Shown here: in pieces, positions 18,737 to 28,606 of the stretch
Layout of the letters: the number at the start of each line of letters is the position of its first letter
Numbering within the stretch: position 1 is the first letter of the stretch
Origin: Opitutia bacterium
GTDB taxonomy: Bacteria > Verrucomicrobiota > Verrucomicrobiia > Opitutales > Seribacteraceae
Direction: 5' to 3'
Length of the DNA: 64,000 nucleotides
NCBI GenBank assembly: GCA_018675995.1
Contig: JABGWZ010000269.1
Span: 1-64,000, forward strand
Position numbers and translations under genes: made by a program
Notes under the pieces: model-generated
Told to the model about the DNA's origin: nothing
The model's input: only the letters and a program-made list of their open reading frames with translations
The model's database searches: none

Positions 18737-19713
18737 CTGGTGATAATAAAAAATGGCTCAACCAAAATACTTATCACCACGGTGAATTTTGGGATATTCT
18801 TAAATTGGTTAAGGAGAAAGAAAAAAAAGGACTTAAGATTTCCCTTTGCATCCCGACCCTAAACGAAGAAAAAACTATAGGTAAGGAAGTGCTTATTTTA
18901 CGCTCTGAATTAATGGAGCGTTATCCATTGATAGATGAATTTGCAATCATTGATTCGGGGTCCAAAGATAAAACCCTTGAAGTGGCCAGCAGCTATGGAG
19001 CAGACACATACCTAGCATCTGATATCCTTTCCGAGGAAGGGGACAAACGCGGGAAAGGAGAAAACTTATGGAAAGCTATTCATCAATTAAAAGGTGACAT
19101 CATTTGTTATGTGGATGCGGATATTTCGAATATTCATCCGCGTTTTGTTTATGGTTTGGTTGCTCCCTTAATCCAAAGGGCTGAAGTACAGTATGTTAAG
19201 GCATTTTACGATCGCCCGCTTAATTATTCCAACGGTCTTCGCTCAAGTGGAGGTGGACGGGTAACTGAAATACTTATACGCCCTCTCTTCTCTCTTTTTT
19301 ATCCTGAACTTACAAATATTATTCAACCATTATCCGGCGAGTATGCAGCAAGAAGAGAAGTTTTGGAAATCATTCCCTTCCCTATTGGATATGGCGTGGA
19401 AACCTCTCACCTTTTGGATCTATATTTAAAGTTTGGATTAGACGCTTTTGCTCAAACTGACCTTGATCGCAGAGTTCACAGAAACCAGACTACCAATGCT
19501 CTTGGGAAAATGAGCTTTGGCATATTACAGACCTTTATAAACAGGTTGCATAGCCAAGGAAAGATTGATCGGATCCCAGATATGGAAACATTTTATCGAC
19601 GCTTTCAGGTTGAGGATGGATCTTACAATCAACTGACTCAGGAAGTTGTGGAAGAAGAACGACCAGCTATGATAGAAGTTACTGGCTACCAAAACCGAGG
19701 ACTTTGCTCCTAA
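18733..19713 (+). CDS. gpgS: Glucosyl-3-phosphoglycerate synthase (GT81-like)
   Basis: KKWLNQNTYHHGEFWD, SLCIPTLNEEKTIGKEV, DSGSKDKTLEVA, YVDADISNIHPRFVYGLVAPLI, YVKAFYDRPL. ATG overlaps the upstream stop (ATGA). Confidence 0.9.
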   Translation: MTGDNKKWLNQNTYHHGEFWDILKLVKEKEKKGLKISLCIPTLNEEKTIGKEVLILRSELMERYPLIDEFAIIDSGSKDKTLEVASSYGADTYLASDILSEEGDKRGKGENLWKAIHQLKGDIICYVDADISNIHPRFVYGLVAPLIQRAEVQYVKAFYDRPLNYSNGLRSSGGGRVTEILIRPLFSLFYPELTNIIQPLSGEYAARREVLEIIPFPIGYGVETSHLLDLYLKFGLDAFAQTDLDRRVHRNQTTNALGKMSFGILQTFINRLHSQGKIDRIPDMETFYRRFQVEDGSYNQLTQEVVEEERPAMIEVTGYQNRGLCS

Positions 19714-19740
19714 TAGTATAATGGGGCGGAAGAACACGCC

Positions 19741-21180
19741 ATGAAAGTCGCTGTTGTACACTACCACTTGGAGCCTGGCGGAGTAACCAGAGTAATCGAA
19801 AATACTCTCGCTTCATTTGAACAAAAAGATTCCTCCATTAATCTTGTTGTACTGACAGGTCGAAAGTACAAAGGAGACAAAATTAAAAATGTGCGAATTG
19901 TTGACGGACTTGATTATGCTTCCCCAAACGATTCAGTGGACCCGGCTAAACTCAAGGAGCGAATGGAGGAGGCTGCCCTAACAGCTTTAGGGGGAAAACC
20001 GGATATCTGGCACATCCACAACCACAGCCTTGGCAAAAACCCTTCTCTCACAAAAGCAACCTCCTTAATTGCGGAGACAAACTCTTGTGTCCTTCTCCAT
20101 CCGCATGATTTTGCTGAGGACGGGCGCCCCACAAACTTTGGTGCTTTAAAAGATGTTTACCCAAAGGCATATCCAACATCCTCGAATATTCATTATGCAG
20201 TGCTCAACCATAGAGATTTTTCATTTATGGAAGGGCTTTTGAAAAACAGTGCAAGCAAAGTTCACCTTCTCGCCAATGCAATTCCTCCGATCCAAGAAAG
20301 CACCCAAACACAATCTCATTCTACTAAATTACCCGATAACCTCATTCTTTATCCAGTCCGTGCAGTACGAAGAAAAAACCTAGGCGAACTGGCTCTCATT
20401 TCCTCTGTTTACGGAGACTATTTCTTTGCTAATAGTCTGGGCCCTACAAACCCGGACTTCATTCCTACATTCAACCGATGGAAGCAGTTCTGTAAAAGCT
20501 TGAAACTTCCTGTCACTTTTGGGCTAGGAGAAGAATTTGATTACCCATTTGAAGACATAATGAATTCTGCATCTGGCGTAATCACGACCAGTATTGCAGA
20601 GGGATTTGGCTTAGGTTTTTTGGAACCTTGGACTTTTAACAAATTCCTTTGCGGTAGAAATATTTCTGAGATAACCAAAGACTTTTCCCACATGGGTATT
20701 CAACTCGAACATATGTACGATAGAATAAACATTAATCTTGATCTCCTTCCCTCAAACTCATCCCTGCAACCAAAAATTAAATCCGTTCTTACCAAATTCT
20801 TTGCAGATTATGGTCAGGATTTACCCGATCACGCTGAGAGCGAGGTCTACAATTCTATTGTGAAAAACGGACAACTTGATTTTGGTCGAATAGATGAAAC
20901 CATGCAGGAAGAAATTATTTGCTCTATTATAAAATCAGAAACAGCTCTGAAAGATATTCGAGATCAAGTACAGATAAACTGTACAAATGATCTGTTAATT
21001 CCAGAAAACAAGCAGGCTGTTCGTGAAAAATTCTCATTGGACTCTTACACTGATAAACTTAAAAATATATACTTCAACTTGGTGAATTCTCCAAAAAGTA
21101 AAATTGCGTTTGCTGATGGAAACCTACTCCTTGAGTTCTTTTTAAGACCGGAAAGGTTAAACCTTCTAAGAACTAATTAA
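19741..21180 (+). CDS. GT4-like glycosyltransferase/sugar synthase
   Basis: MKVAVVHYHLEPGGVTRVIENTL (GT-B N-terminal), LYPVRAVRRKNLGELALIS, TTSIAEGFGLGFLEPWTFNKFLCGRN. Confidence 0.75.
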   Translation: MKVAVVHYHLEPGGVTRVIENTLASFEQKDSSINLVVLTGRKYKGDKIKNVRIVDGLDYASPNDSVDPAKLKERMEEAALTALGGKPDIWHIHNHSLGKNPSLTKATSLIAETNSCVLLHPHDFAEDGRPTNFGALKDVYPKAYPTSSNIHYAVLNHRDFSFMEGLLKNSASKVHLLANAIPPIQESTQTQSHSTKLPDNLILYPVRAVRRKNLGELALISSVYGDYFFANSLGPTNPDFIPTFNRWKQFCKSLKLPVTFGLGEEFDYPFEDIMNSASGVITTSIAEGFGLGFLEPWTFNKFLCGRNISEITKDFSHMGIQLEHMYDRININLDLLPSNSSLQPKIKSVLTKFFADYGQDLPDHAESEVYNSIVKNGQLDFGRIDETMQEEIICSIIKSETALKDIRDQVQINCTNDLLIPENKQAVREKFSLDSYTDKLKNIYFNLVNSPKSKIAFADGNLLLEFFLRPERLNLLRTN

Positions 21181-24100
21181 TTATTCTTTCGGTTCCAAAC
21201 CGATCCCTTGCCCAAACAGCTTCCACCAGTTAGTAAATTTTGGCTTTGTTAAAGTTCCCTCTATTACTAGGGGCTCTTGTTTAAAAACTCTGTACCCCGA
21301 TCTTTGTTTTCCGTCAGCGAGTATATGGGTAGCTTCTAAAAAACTTGCAAAGTTTCCTTTAAACCCTGGGAAAAAACTTATTTTTAATTTATTAAGGGTA
21401 GATACTGTCCCCTTGCCTCTCAGCATAATCTCACTCCCAATCCAGTCGCTCAGTTCAAGTTCCCATTCCCCCCCATCTCTTCGAATAACACTTACTCTTC
21501 CTTTTTCAAAACTTATGTCATTTAAAATTTGCTGTAAAACTTCCATCATCTTGGTTTGAGAAGCAGACCACGCAAAAGATGCACCCAAACTAGCTTCCAT
21601 GTGGTCTTGTAAAAACTTGCCTTGCTTTGACTTAGGCAACAAGGAAAATGATAAATCTTTAAAGTCTATCTGAGTTTCACCATTAAAACTTCCCATGACT
21701 CGATTCATTTTGGATTGAAAATCAAAATCCCCCTCTATTTCCAGACCATTGTAAAAGAAGGATTTTAAAAGAGTAGCGTCGAGGTTTTCCCCCAAGAGAG
21801 TAATTTCATAATTCACAGGATCGGAAACATTATTTTCTGAAATTAAGAACTTAAGCTCACCGGATACTGGACCTCCCCCAACTTCAAAATCAAAGGAAAG
21901 GGTTTTATTTTTTTTAGAAAATAAAGCGGAGAAATTACTAATTTCTACTGATTGAAGAATAAGCAGAGAGTCGACCTTTACTTGTATGTTTTCTGGCAAA
22001 GAATGCCATGATTGAAACCCCGAAGAATCAGTGATCGAACTTAAATGACTAATACATGGAAGGAAAAGCGATTTTAGTTCACCTGTATTTATTTTTTTTG
22101 CATTTATCAAAAGTTGTTTTTTTTCTGATTCATAATTTATTTCAACATCCGAAGAGTTAAATTTTTTCAAATAAACTTTTCCCCAATGAAAATCATTTTC
22201 GCTTTTCCGAACAAATGTCCACTTGATTGGTAGAGAAAATTCTTTAGTTATTTCCTTTTTACTTTGCCCACCTAATACAAAAAAATTAACTAGTCCATCA
22301 ACAGAAACTTCATAATTGTCCTGTAATTTCCATTCGAATTTACGAATATCAACCGATGATACCTGGTACATATCATTCTTCCAAATTTCAAATAACTTAA
22401 GGAATTCAGAATTAACTCTTAGGTCATCACTGCGTATCAGTTTAATTGTCCTATTTCCATCGACTATAAATCTTAGTTTTCCCGACAAGAGTTCCTGTCC
22501 ATTGCTTGCTAACACACTTTTGTTCAGGTAACTCAATTCGTCATCTCCCTCCTTCGGGTAATAAGAAATATTCCCATTCGAAATAATTTTAAAATCTCGA
22601 TTAGGTTCAATTAATCCAAAATTCCCAGCGAGAATAAAATCATTAAATAAAAATACCGGTTTACCATCGCTTAAAACAATGCTTCCGTTGATATCTTTTT
22701 GGGTATTTTGAAAAATTAAACCGTACCGTGGGTTGTGTTTCTCGTACTCAAGTCCTTTAATCTGAATAGCTAGATTTTCTTTTTCGCTATTATGTTCTTG
22801 AACCCAATTTAATTCTCCTTTGATAAAATTTACTCGAAAGGGATTCACGACTCGAATGTCTATCGTTTTGTTATTCTGAATATTTTCAAATTCAAGGTTA
22901 CCATCTTCGACTAACCAATGATCGGATTTACAAAAACCAGACACGATTATACTTCCTTTGAAATTCAAATTCTTCGGGAACATCCCAACAAGGAAAAAAT
23001 GATTTTTAGAATCGATATTTAAAGGAAGTTTCAAGCTAAATTTAACTCCTTTTTTCTTTTGCATCTTAGTAAATAAAGGAAGTTCAAAGCTAAGATTCAT
23101 TGTGTGTTCTGAACCATCGTTTTTTTTGATTATTAAATCCTCTCCGGATAAACTCAAAATTTCATCATTTATGGCACCAATAAACCGACCACTCAACAGT
23201 GAACCTTTTTCAAAATGATTTTTAAACCGACCGATTTTAAAATTAGATAAATGAATAAGAACACCCTGAATGTTGTCCAAATTCGAAAATGACTGGGTGC
23301 TTGAAATCTCTAATTTTTCGCCTCTATTATTTTCAAACAAAAAAGAGAGTTCCTTATTTTCCCAACTCGAACCCATTACACTCGTATGAAAGTCTAACCT
23401 TCCACTCAGCGGTCCTTCTTCAGGAAAAAAAGGGGATGAAACTTGAAAATCTACCCCACCGATCAAATCAACTTTTTTAAGTTGAGAATCAAACTCGACT
23501 TTGCCATTTCCTTGAATATTTCCATTTATGAGTGATATCAATGGAGCTATTTCAATAAAATCTTTTGAATTCATACCTAATCTCCACTCACCTGAGAAAT
23601 TATTTTCTAGCGATGTGCGGAAGGCAGAAAGGGATAGTTTTGAATTTCCATGATTATCAGAATCAATAAGTAATCCAATCGACTCCTCCCTTCCATTAGT
23701 CGTGAAATTTAAGTCAAACCGACTTCCCTCTTTGACCAAGACTGTTAACACATTCTTCTGCTTTACGGTTTTTCGTTGGAAATCTACCTTTAAAAGAAAA
23801 TTCTTTTTTGAGGAAACCAGTCCCCAATTATCGGCTAGAATTTCATTCAACCGAATTTCGATAGCAGACTTAATGATCTGATCGTTTTTATCTTTGCATG
23901 CAAATAGAGAAAAAGGAACTCTTGAATTACCATGCCCAATCCTTCCGCTCATATCAATTGAATCAATGGCATAATCCATTGGGTTTTCCCGAAGATAATC
24001 AATCCACTTTCGAACACTTGTGCTTCCATCACCTATACTATTTCCACTGATATCAAAATCCATCAGCTTTAGGTGATTAATTCTAGTGCTTCCCCCAAAA

Positions 24101-24354
24101 ATCCAGTCCCATGGGGAATAAGAAAAACTTCCTTCTCCAAGGTAGAGACTAATTTTTGAATTCCCCCAGGTTCCCCCTATCAATCGCCCGGTTTGCCAAT
24201 TCAAATTAATATCTTCAAATTGCAGGTCTCCACCTTTTAAAGTGTGCGTGAGGTAAGTCTCTAGTTTACTAGGTAACCACCAACTAAAAATGACTAAATC
24301 GCACAACGCGATAGTCAAAAAAATTAAAACTGAAATCCAAAGTGGTTTTCTCAT
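21181..24354 (-). CDS. Large AsmA/TamB-like single-TM envelope protein
   Basis: 1057 aa, N-terminal TM (PLWISVLIFLTIALCDLVIFSWWL) then long beta-rich region; C-terminal DISFEKGRVSVIRRDGGEWELELSDWIGSEIMLRGKGTVS as in AsmA-like proteins. Confidence 0.5.
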   Translation of the reverse strand: MRKPLWISVLIFLTIALCDLVIFSWWLPSKLETYLTHTLKGGDLQFEDINLNWQTGRLIGGTWGNSKISLYLGEGSFSYSPWDWIFGGSTRINHLKLMDFDISGNSIGDGSTSVRKWIDYLRENPMDYAIDSIDMSGRIGHGNSRVPFSLFACKDKNDQIIKSAIEIRLNEILADNWGLVSSKKNFLLKVDFQRKTVKQKNVLTVLVKEGSRFDLNFTTNGREESIGLLIDSDNHGNSKLSLSAFRTSLENNFSGEWRLGMNSKDFIEIAPLISLINGNIQGNGKVEFDSQLKKVDLIGGVDFQVSSPFFPEEGPLSGRLDFHTSVMGSSWENKELSFLFENNRGEKLEISSTQSFSNLDNIQGVLIHLSNFKIGRFKNHFEKGSLLSGRFIGAINDEILSLSGEDLIIKKNDGSEHTMNLSFELPLFTKMQKKKGVKFSLKLPLNIDSKNHFFLVGMFPKNLNFKGSIIVSGFCKSDHWLVEDGNLEFENIQNNKTIDIRVVNPFRVNFIKGELNWVQEHNSEKENLAIQIKGLEYEKHNPRYGLIFQNTQKDINGSIVLSDGKPVFLFNDFILAGNFGLIEPNRDFKIISNGNISYYPKEGDDELSYLNKSVLASNGQELLSGKLRFIVDGNRTIKLIRSDDLRVNSEFLKLFEIWKNDMYQVSSVDIRKFEWKLQDNYEVSVDGLVNFFVLGGQSKKEITKEFSLPIKWTFVRKSENDFHWGKVYLKKFNSSDVEINYESEKKQLLINAKKINTGELKSLFLPCISHLSSITDSSGFQSWHSLPENIQVKVDSLLILQSVEISNFSALFSKKNKTLSFDFEVGGGPVSGELKFLISENNVSDPVNYEITLLGENLDATLLKSFFYNGLEIEGDFDFQSKMNRVMGSFNGETQIDFKDLSFSLLPKSKQGKFLQDHMEASLGASFAWSASQTKMMEVLQQILNDISFEKGRVSVIRRDGGEWELELSDWIGSEIMLRGKGTVSTLNKLKISFFPGFKGNFASFLEATHILADGKQRSGYRVFKQEPLVIEGTLTKPKFTNWWKLFGQGIGLEPKE

Positions 24355-24525
24355 ACTAATCTAAGTATGGGAGAAAACCTTGATGCTTTCCAACCCAATA
24401 AATCTATTGGTGTGAAATTTTTATTTTATACAAAAATACATCTAGTTTTTAAAACTAAAGAATTTTTACTGACTAAGAAAATATGTCAAATCGAAGAATT
24501 CAAAGGGAAAATTAGCAGTTATCAG

Positions 24526-24900
24526 TCAGCTTTTTCGTTTTGCTTCAAACAAGCGTTTTTCCTTCACCTTATTTGCTTCCTTACCGATCCTATCTCTTAG
24601 GTAATACATTCTTGCTCTCATAGTAACACTTTCTCGATCAACTTCGACCTTATCAATTAGTGGAGAATGAACAGGAAATACACGCTCGACACCAACACCA
24701 GAAGCAATCCGACGGACAGAGAAAGTTTCATGCACACCCGAGCCTTTTCGGGCAATTACAATTCCACCAAATATCTGAATTCGTTCTTTTTCACCTTCCC
24801 GAACACGAACATGCACTTTCACTCCGTCGCCTACCTTGAAATGGTCACGACCGTCTTTTAAATATTCCTTAGTTATTTCTTCTAATATCTGATTGTTCAT
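24526..24900 (-). CDS. rplS: 50S ribosomal protein L19
   Basis: FKVGDGVKVHVRVREGEKERIQIFGGIVIARKGSGVHETFSVRRIASGVGVERVFPVHSP. Confidence 0.97.
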   Translation of the reverse strand: MNNQILEEITKEYLKDGRDHFKVGDGVKVHVRVREGEKERIQIFGGIVIARKGSGVHETFSVRRIASGVGVERVFPVHSPLIDKVEVDRESVTMRARMYYLRDRIGKEANKVKEKRLFEAKRKS

Positions 24901-24918
24901 AATTCTTTAATCTTAAGT

Positions 24919-25617
24919 TTAATTTTTAAGTAAATCGGGACGCAGCTTTTTAGTTTTCTCCAACCTCATGGATTCTCTCCAAGCACTAATCTGAGAATGA
25001 TTGCCGGAAAGCAGGACATCTGGTACTTTCATCCCGCGAAATTCTGATGGTCGAGTGTATTGAGGATATGCCAAAAGGTGTGCTTCAAAGCTTTCGTCCT
25101 CCAATGAACCCTCACCCCCAAGAACATTGGGGATATGACGGCTTACCGCATCAATTAATACAGAAGCAGCCAAGGCTCCATTAGTGATAACATAATCTCC
25201 TACGCTAACCTCGCGAGTAACTAGATGGTCACGGACTCTTTGGTCAACTCCTTCGTAGTGACCGCTAAGTAACAACAAATGCTTTTCTTTAGATAATTCC
25301 TTACAGAGGGATGATGTAAGCGGTTCTCCATCAGGAGCCATATAAATAATCTTTGTGTGATCTTCAGCTATATCTTCGATCGCTGAAAATATTGGCTCTG
25401 GTTTCATAACCATTCCTGAACCACCGCCAAATGGTCTGTCGTCAGTCTCCCTGTGCTTACCATCCGCCCACCGACGAATGTCCAATGAATTTACTTCAAT
25501 AATTCCAGATTCGACAGCACGAGCGATTATACTTTCGCCAGTAAAACCTTCAAGTGTCTTTGGAAAGAGGGAAAGTACATCGAAACGCAGAATTGAGTCC
25601 ATTTTGCGAATCATCAC
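24919..25617 (-). CDS. trmD: tRNA (guanine37-N1)-methyltransferase
   Basis: DDRPFGGGSGMVMKPEPIF, LLSGHYEGVDQRV, SVGDYVITNGALAASVLIDAVSRHIPNVLG. Confidence 0.97.
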   Translation of the reverse strand: MMIRKMDSILRFDVLSLFPKTLEGFTGESIIARAVESGIIEVNSLDIRRWADGKHRETDDRPFGGGSGMVMKPEPIFSAIEDIAEDHTKIIYMAPDGEPLTSSLCKELSKEKHLLLLSGHYEGVDQRVRDHLVTREVSVGDYVITNGALAASVLIDAVSRHIPNVLGGEGSLEDESFEAHLLAYPQYTRPSEFRGMKVPDVLLSGNHSQISAWRESMRLEKTKKLRPDLLKN

Positions 25618-25657
25618 GAAAAGTAAAAAACATATACAAAGAAACGCTCAACAAAGC

Positions 25658-26338
25658 CTAGTCGTCCTTCGGTTCCTCTGTTGCTTTCTTTGGACTGGGT
25701 TTAGCTTTTTCGTCTGCAGCAGGCTCTTCCTTCTTGGAGTCTACCTCAACAACGGGTTCTTCTGATTTGGCTTCCTCTTTCGGAATTTCAGTTTGTTCAT
25801 CCTTCACCTCTTCCTTATTCTCCTCTGCAGCAGACTCTTCTTTCTTGGGCTCTACTTTTGCGACCTTCTCTTCGGACTTGGCTTCCTCTTTCGGTGTTTC
25901 AGCTTGTTCAGCCTTCACCTCTTCCTTTTTTTCCTCTGCATCAGGCTTTTCCTTCTTGGCATTTTCATCTACTGCCGGTTCTTCTGCATTGGATTCACCT
26001 TTGGTTGCTTCCATTGTTGGCGCAGCTTTACCTTTCTTAGCACGAGCAATTCTTTTAGCGGCTTCTTTTTCTGAACGATCGAGCCACTGATCAGGAGTGA
26101 GACGGCCCTGCCTGATCAAACTTTTCGCCGTGTCAGTTGGTTGTGCACCAACACCAAGCCAATGATCGATACGTTCCATTTTGAGTTTCAACTCCTCTGT
26201 ACGAGCATGAGCCTTAGGGTTGTACGTACCCAAAACTTCTATAAATTTGCCGTCTCGTCTAGCTGTGGATGGTGCTACCACCATGCGATAAAATGGTGCG
26301 TGGCGAGCACCGTGTCTTTGCAACCGAATCTTGATCAT
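25658..26338 (-). CDS. rpsP: 30S ribosomal protein S16 with long acidic/basic repeat extension
   Basis: MIKIRLQRHGARHAPFYRMVVAPSTARRDGKFIEVLGTYNP, then about 140 aa of E/K/A/P-rich tail with internal repeats. Confidence 0.94.
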   Translation of the reverse strand: MIKIRLQRHGARHAPFYRMVVAPSTARRDGKFIEVLGTYNPKAHARTEELKLKMERIDHWLGVGAQPTDTAKSLIRQGRLTPDQWLDRSEKEAAKRIARAKKGKAAPTMEATKGESNAEEPAVDENAKKEKPDAEEKKEEVKAEQAETPKEEAKSEEKVAKVEPKKEESAAEENKEEVKDEQTEIPKEEAKSEEPVVEVDSKKEEPAADEKAKPSPKKATEEPKDD

Positions 26339-26522
26339 AATCTAATGAGTAAGTAAAGGGGAAGAATTTATTGAAAAGCTTTTAATCAAAGGAATTATCA
26401 AGCAAATTGTCAATGCAAAACCCTAATCCTGAGACCTCCACACACTCTGCTTCAATAAACCTTCAGTAAATGCCATTGGAATCTTGTCTTTTTTCAAACG
26501 GTCGTTTAAATATTTCACTTTC

Positions 26523-27194
26523 ATGGATTCCACCTGCATGCCAAAACGAGCAAATGGGCAAAAAACAAAAGCTCGTTTACTTAGTACTACTGAAAAGTTG
26601 TTTGCTTCGCATGGTTTTGCTGGTGTCACCATGAGAGGAGTAGCGACAATGGCACAAACTAACATTGCTTCTGTTAATTATCATTTTGGCACCAAGGAAG
26701 CGATGGTATTAGAAATGCTGAAATCTAAAATTGGACCCATAAATAAAAAAAGAAAAGAGAGGTTGGCTGAAGCGAAACACAATTCATGTAACAACCCGTT
26801 ACCAACTTCTGAGATTTTCAGAGCCCTTATCCTGCCCGTCGGCGAAGAAGTACAAAAACACTTTTCCAACCAGTCAAACATTGTAAACATCATTTCTCGT
26901 AGTTTTACTGAACCAGCAAGCTTTTTAGAAAAAATACATAAACATTTTTTTGGGGAATTATCTCAAATTTTCATCGATGAATTGAAATTAACTTACCCTG
27001 ATGCAAATGAAGATGATATTTATTGGAATTTCCATTTTGCTATTGCTTCAATGCTTGGAGCATTTGCACAGCATCGAAGAATAAAAGATCTAACACAAGG
27101 GAGATGTAATGAAAATGCTATCTCTGAAATGATTAAACGATTAATAAAATTCGTTTCCTCTGGATTTGAAGCCGGCATGAATATAAAATTATGA
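26523..27194 (+). CDS. TetR family transcriptional regulator
   Basis: TKARLLSTTEKLFASHGFAGVTMRGVATMAQTNIASVNYHFGTKEAM, classic TetR HTH; ATGA-coupled to the efflux genes. Confidence 0.92.
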   Translation: MDSTCMPKRANGQKTKARLLSTTEKLFASHGFAGVTMRGVATMAQTNIASVNYHFGTKEAMVLEMLKSKIGPINKKRKERLAEAKHNSCNNPLPTSEIFRALILPVGEEVQKHFSNQSNIVNIISRSFTEPASFLEKIHKHFFGELSQIFIDELKLTYPDANEDDIYWNFHFAIASMLGAFAQHRRIKDLTQGRCNENAISEMIKRLIKFVSSGFEAGMNIKL

Positions 27195-28606
27195 CAAATT
27201 GGCACATCCTTATCACCGTATCCCCACTCCTGCTTCTATCCTGTCAAACTAGACAATTAGAACAGATTCCTACAAGTGACTCCAAGATCCCTCATAGTTG
27301 GTCAACTAAAATTAAAGAATTATCATCTGATAACAATCAAACCTTTTGGGCTGAATCCTTTAATATTCAAAGGTTGACCGAATTAATAACACTTGCTCAG
27401 AAAAAAAACCCAGATCTGATATCTCTTACTGAACTTACAATTGCCACAGGCGAAGGTGCCACGATTGCTGGTACCAAACTCATGCCGATTGTAAATGCAG
27501 AATTAACCGGTTCACGTACCAAAAGAAATCTCATAGGGTTCAATTTCCCAGACAGCTCAACCTCCTTTACCACAAACAGCTTTAGCTCCGGAATTAATGT
27601 AAGTTGGGAACTTGATCTTTGGGGGAAAATTAAAGACTCTCACTCATCCTCCTTGAAAAGGTTTAATGCAACACTTGCGGATTTAAGTGCAGCACGACTT
27701 TCTCTTAGCGGACAAGTAGCAAAGACTTGGTTCGCAGGGCTTGAAAATAGCTTACAGATCAAACTTACTCAAAAAACGGTCAATACATACGCTCAAAATC
27801 GCTCTTTTATAAACGAACGTTATCGAAAAGGGCTCGCGACCGCATTGGAACAAAAGCTAGCTGAAGCAAGCTACCAATCTTCCCTGAGCATTCTCGCACA
27901 AAGAGAGAGGCGTCGCAATCAATTGGCACAATCCCTTCAATTATTTACTGGAGAGTATCCAAGTGGGGAACTTGATTTCAATGCGAGTGAAAATCTCCCT
28001 GATCTACGACTTCCTCAACTACCTCCGATTCCCTCGAAGGTAGTTCAATCTCGCCATGATTTAACCTCTGCTTTCATGACTCTTGAAGCAGCAGGCCTCG
28101 ACTTAAAAATCGCAAAGAAAAACCTGCTTCCTTCTTTTACACTGATAGGGGGACCTGGGAGTCGTGCTGAAAGTATAAAAGATTTATTAGATGAAAAATA
28201 TCGAGTGTGGGATATTTCTGGTGGAATCAGCCAACCGATCTTTCAGGCGGGCAGGCTAAAAGCAGGGATAAGAAAAGCAAAAGCCATGCAAAACTCTGCA
28301 CTAGCTAACCTAAAAACTCTGACACTTCGTGCTTTTTCTGAAGTCGAGGATTCTCTCAACTCGGATATTTTATTGGAGGAAGAAGAAAACAGTTTAGAAA
28401 CTGCGTCTCAAGCACTTTCCAAAGCTGCTGAGATTTGTTGGGAAAGGTATCAAAAAGGAGTTATTGAAATTTTTGACACATTGGATACACAGAGAAGGTC
28501 CTTTGATGCTCAAAGTCGTTTATTACAACTAAAAAAGGTTAGAGTTTTTAACAGAATTAACCTCTACCTAGCCATTGGGATGAATGCTATTCCAAACGAA
28601 TCATGA
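27191..28606 (+). CDS. TolC/NodT-type outer membrane efflux lipoprotein
   Basis: Lipobox LLLLSC; SSGINVSWELDLWGKIKDS; repeated OEP architecture. Confidence 0.9.
   Translation: MTNWHILITVSPLLLLSCQTRQLEQIPTSDSKIPHSWSTKIKELSSDNNQTFWAESFNIQRLTELITLAQKKNPDLISLTELTIATGEGATIAGTKLMPIVNAELTGSRTKRNLIGFNFPDSSTSFTTNSFSSGINVSWELDLWGKIKDSHSSSLKRFNATLADLSAARLSLSGQVAKTWFAGLENSLQIKLTQKTVNTYAQNRSFINERYRKGLATALEQKLAEASYQSSLSILAQRERRRNQLAQSLQLFTGEYPSGELDFNASENLPDLRLPQLPPIPSKVVQSRHDLTSAFMTLEAAGLDLKIAKKNLLPSFTLIGGPGSRAESIKDLLDEKYRVWDISGGISQPIFQAGRLKAGIRKAKAMQNSALANLKTLTLRAFSEVEDSLNSDILLEEEENSLETASQALSKAAEICWERYQKGVIEIFDTLDTQRRSFDAQSRLLQLKKVRVFNRINLYLAIGMNAIPNES

Noticed and set aside
25690-25990. Repeat array that might be taken for CRISPR or a tandem DNA element
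   Set aside because: The repeats are in frame within rpsP and encode imperfect E/K/P-rich peptides; no spacer-repeat periodicity.
25734-26090. Plus-strand Ser/Phe-rich ORFs opposite the rpsP tail
   Set aside because: Low-complexity antisense translation of the GAA/AAG-rich repeats; no independent support.
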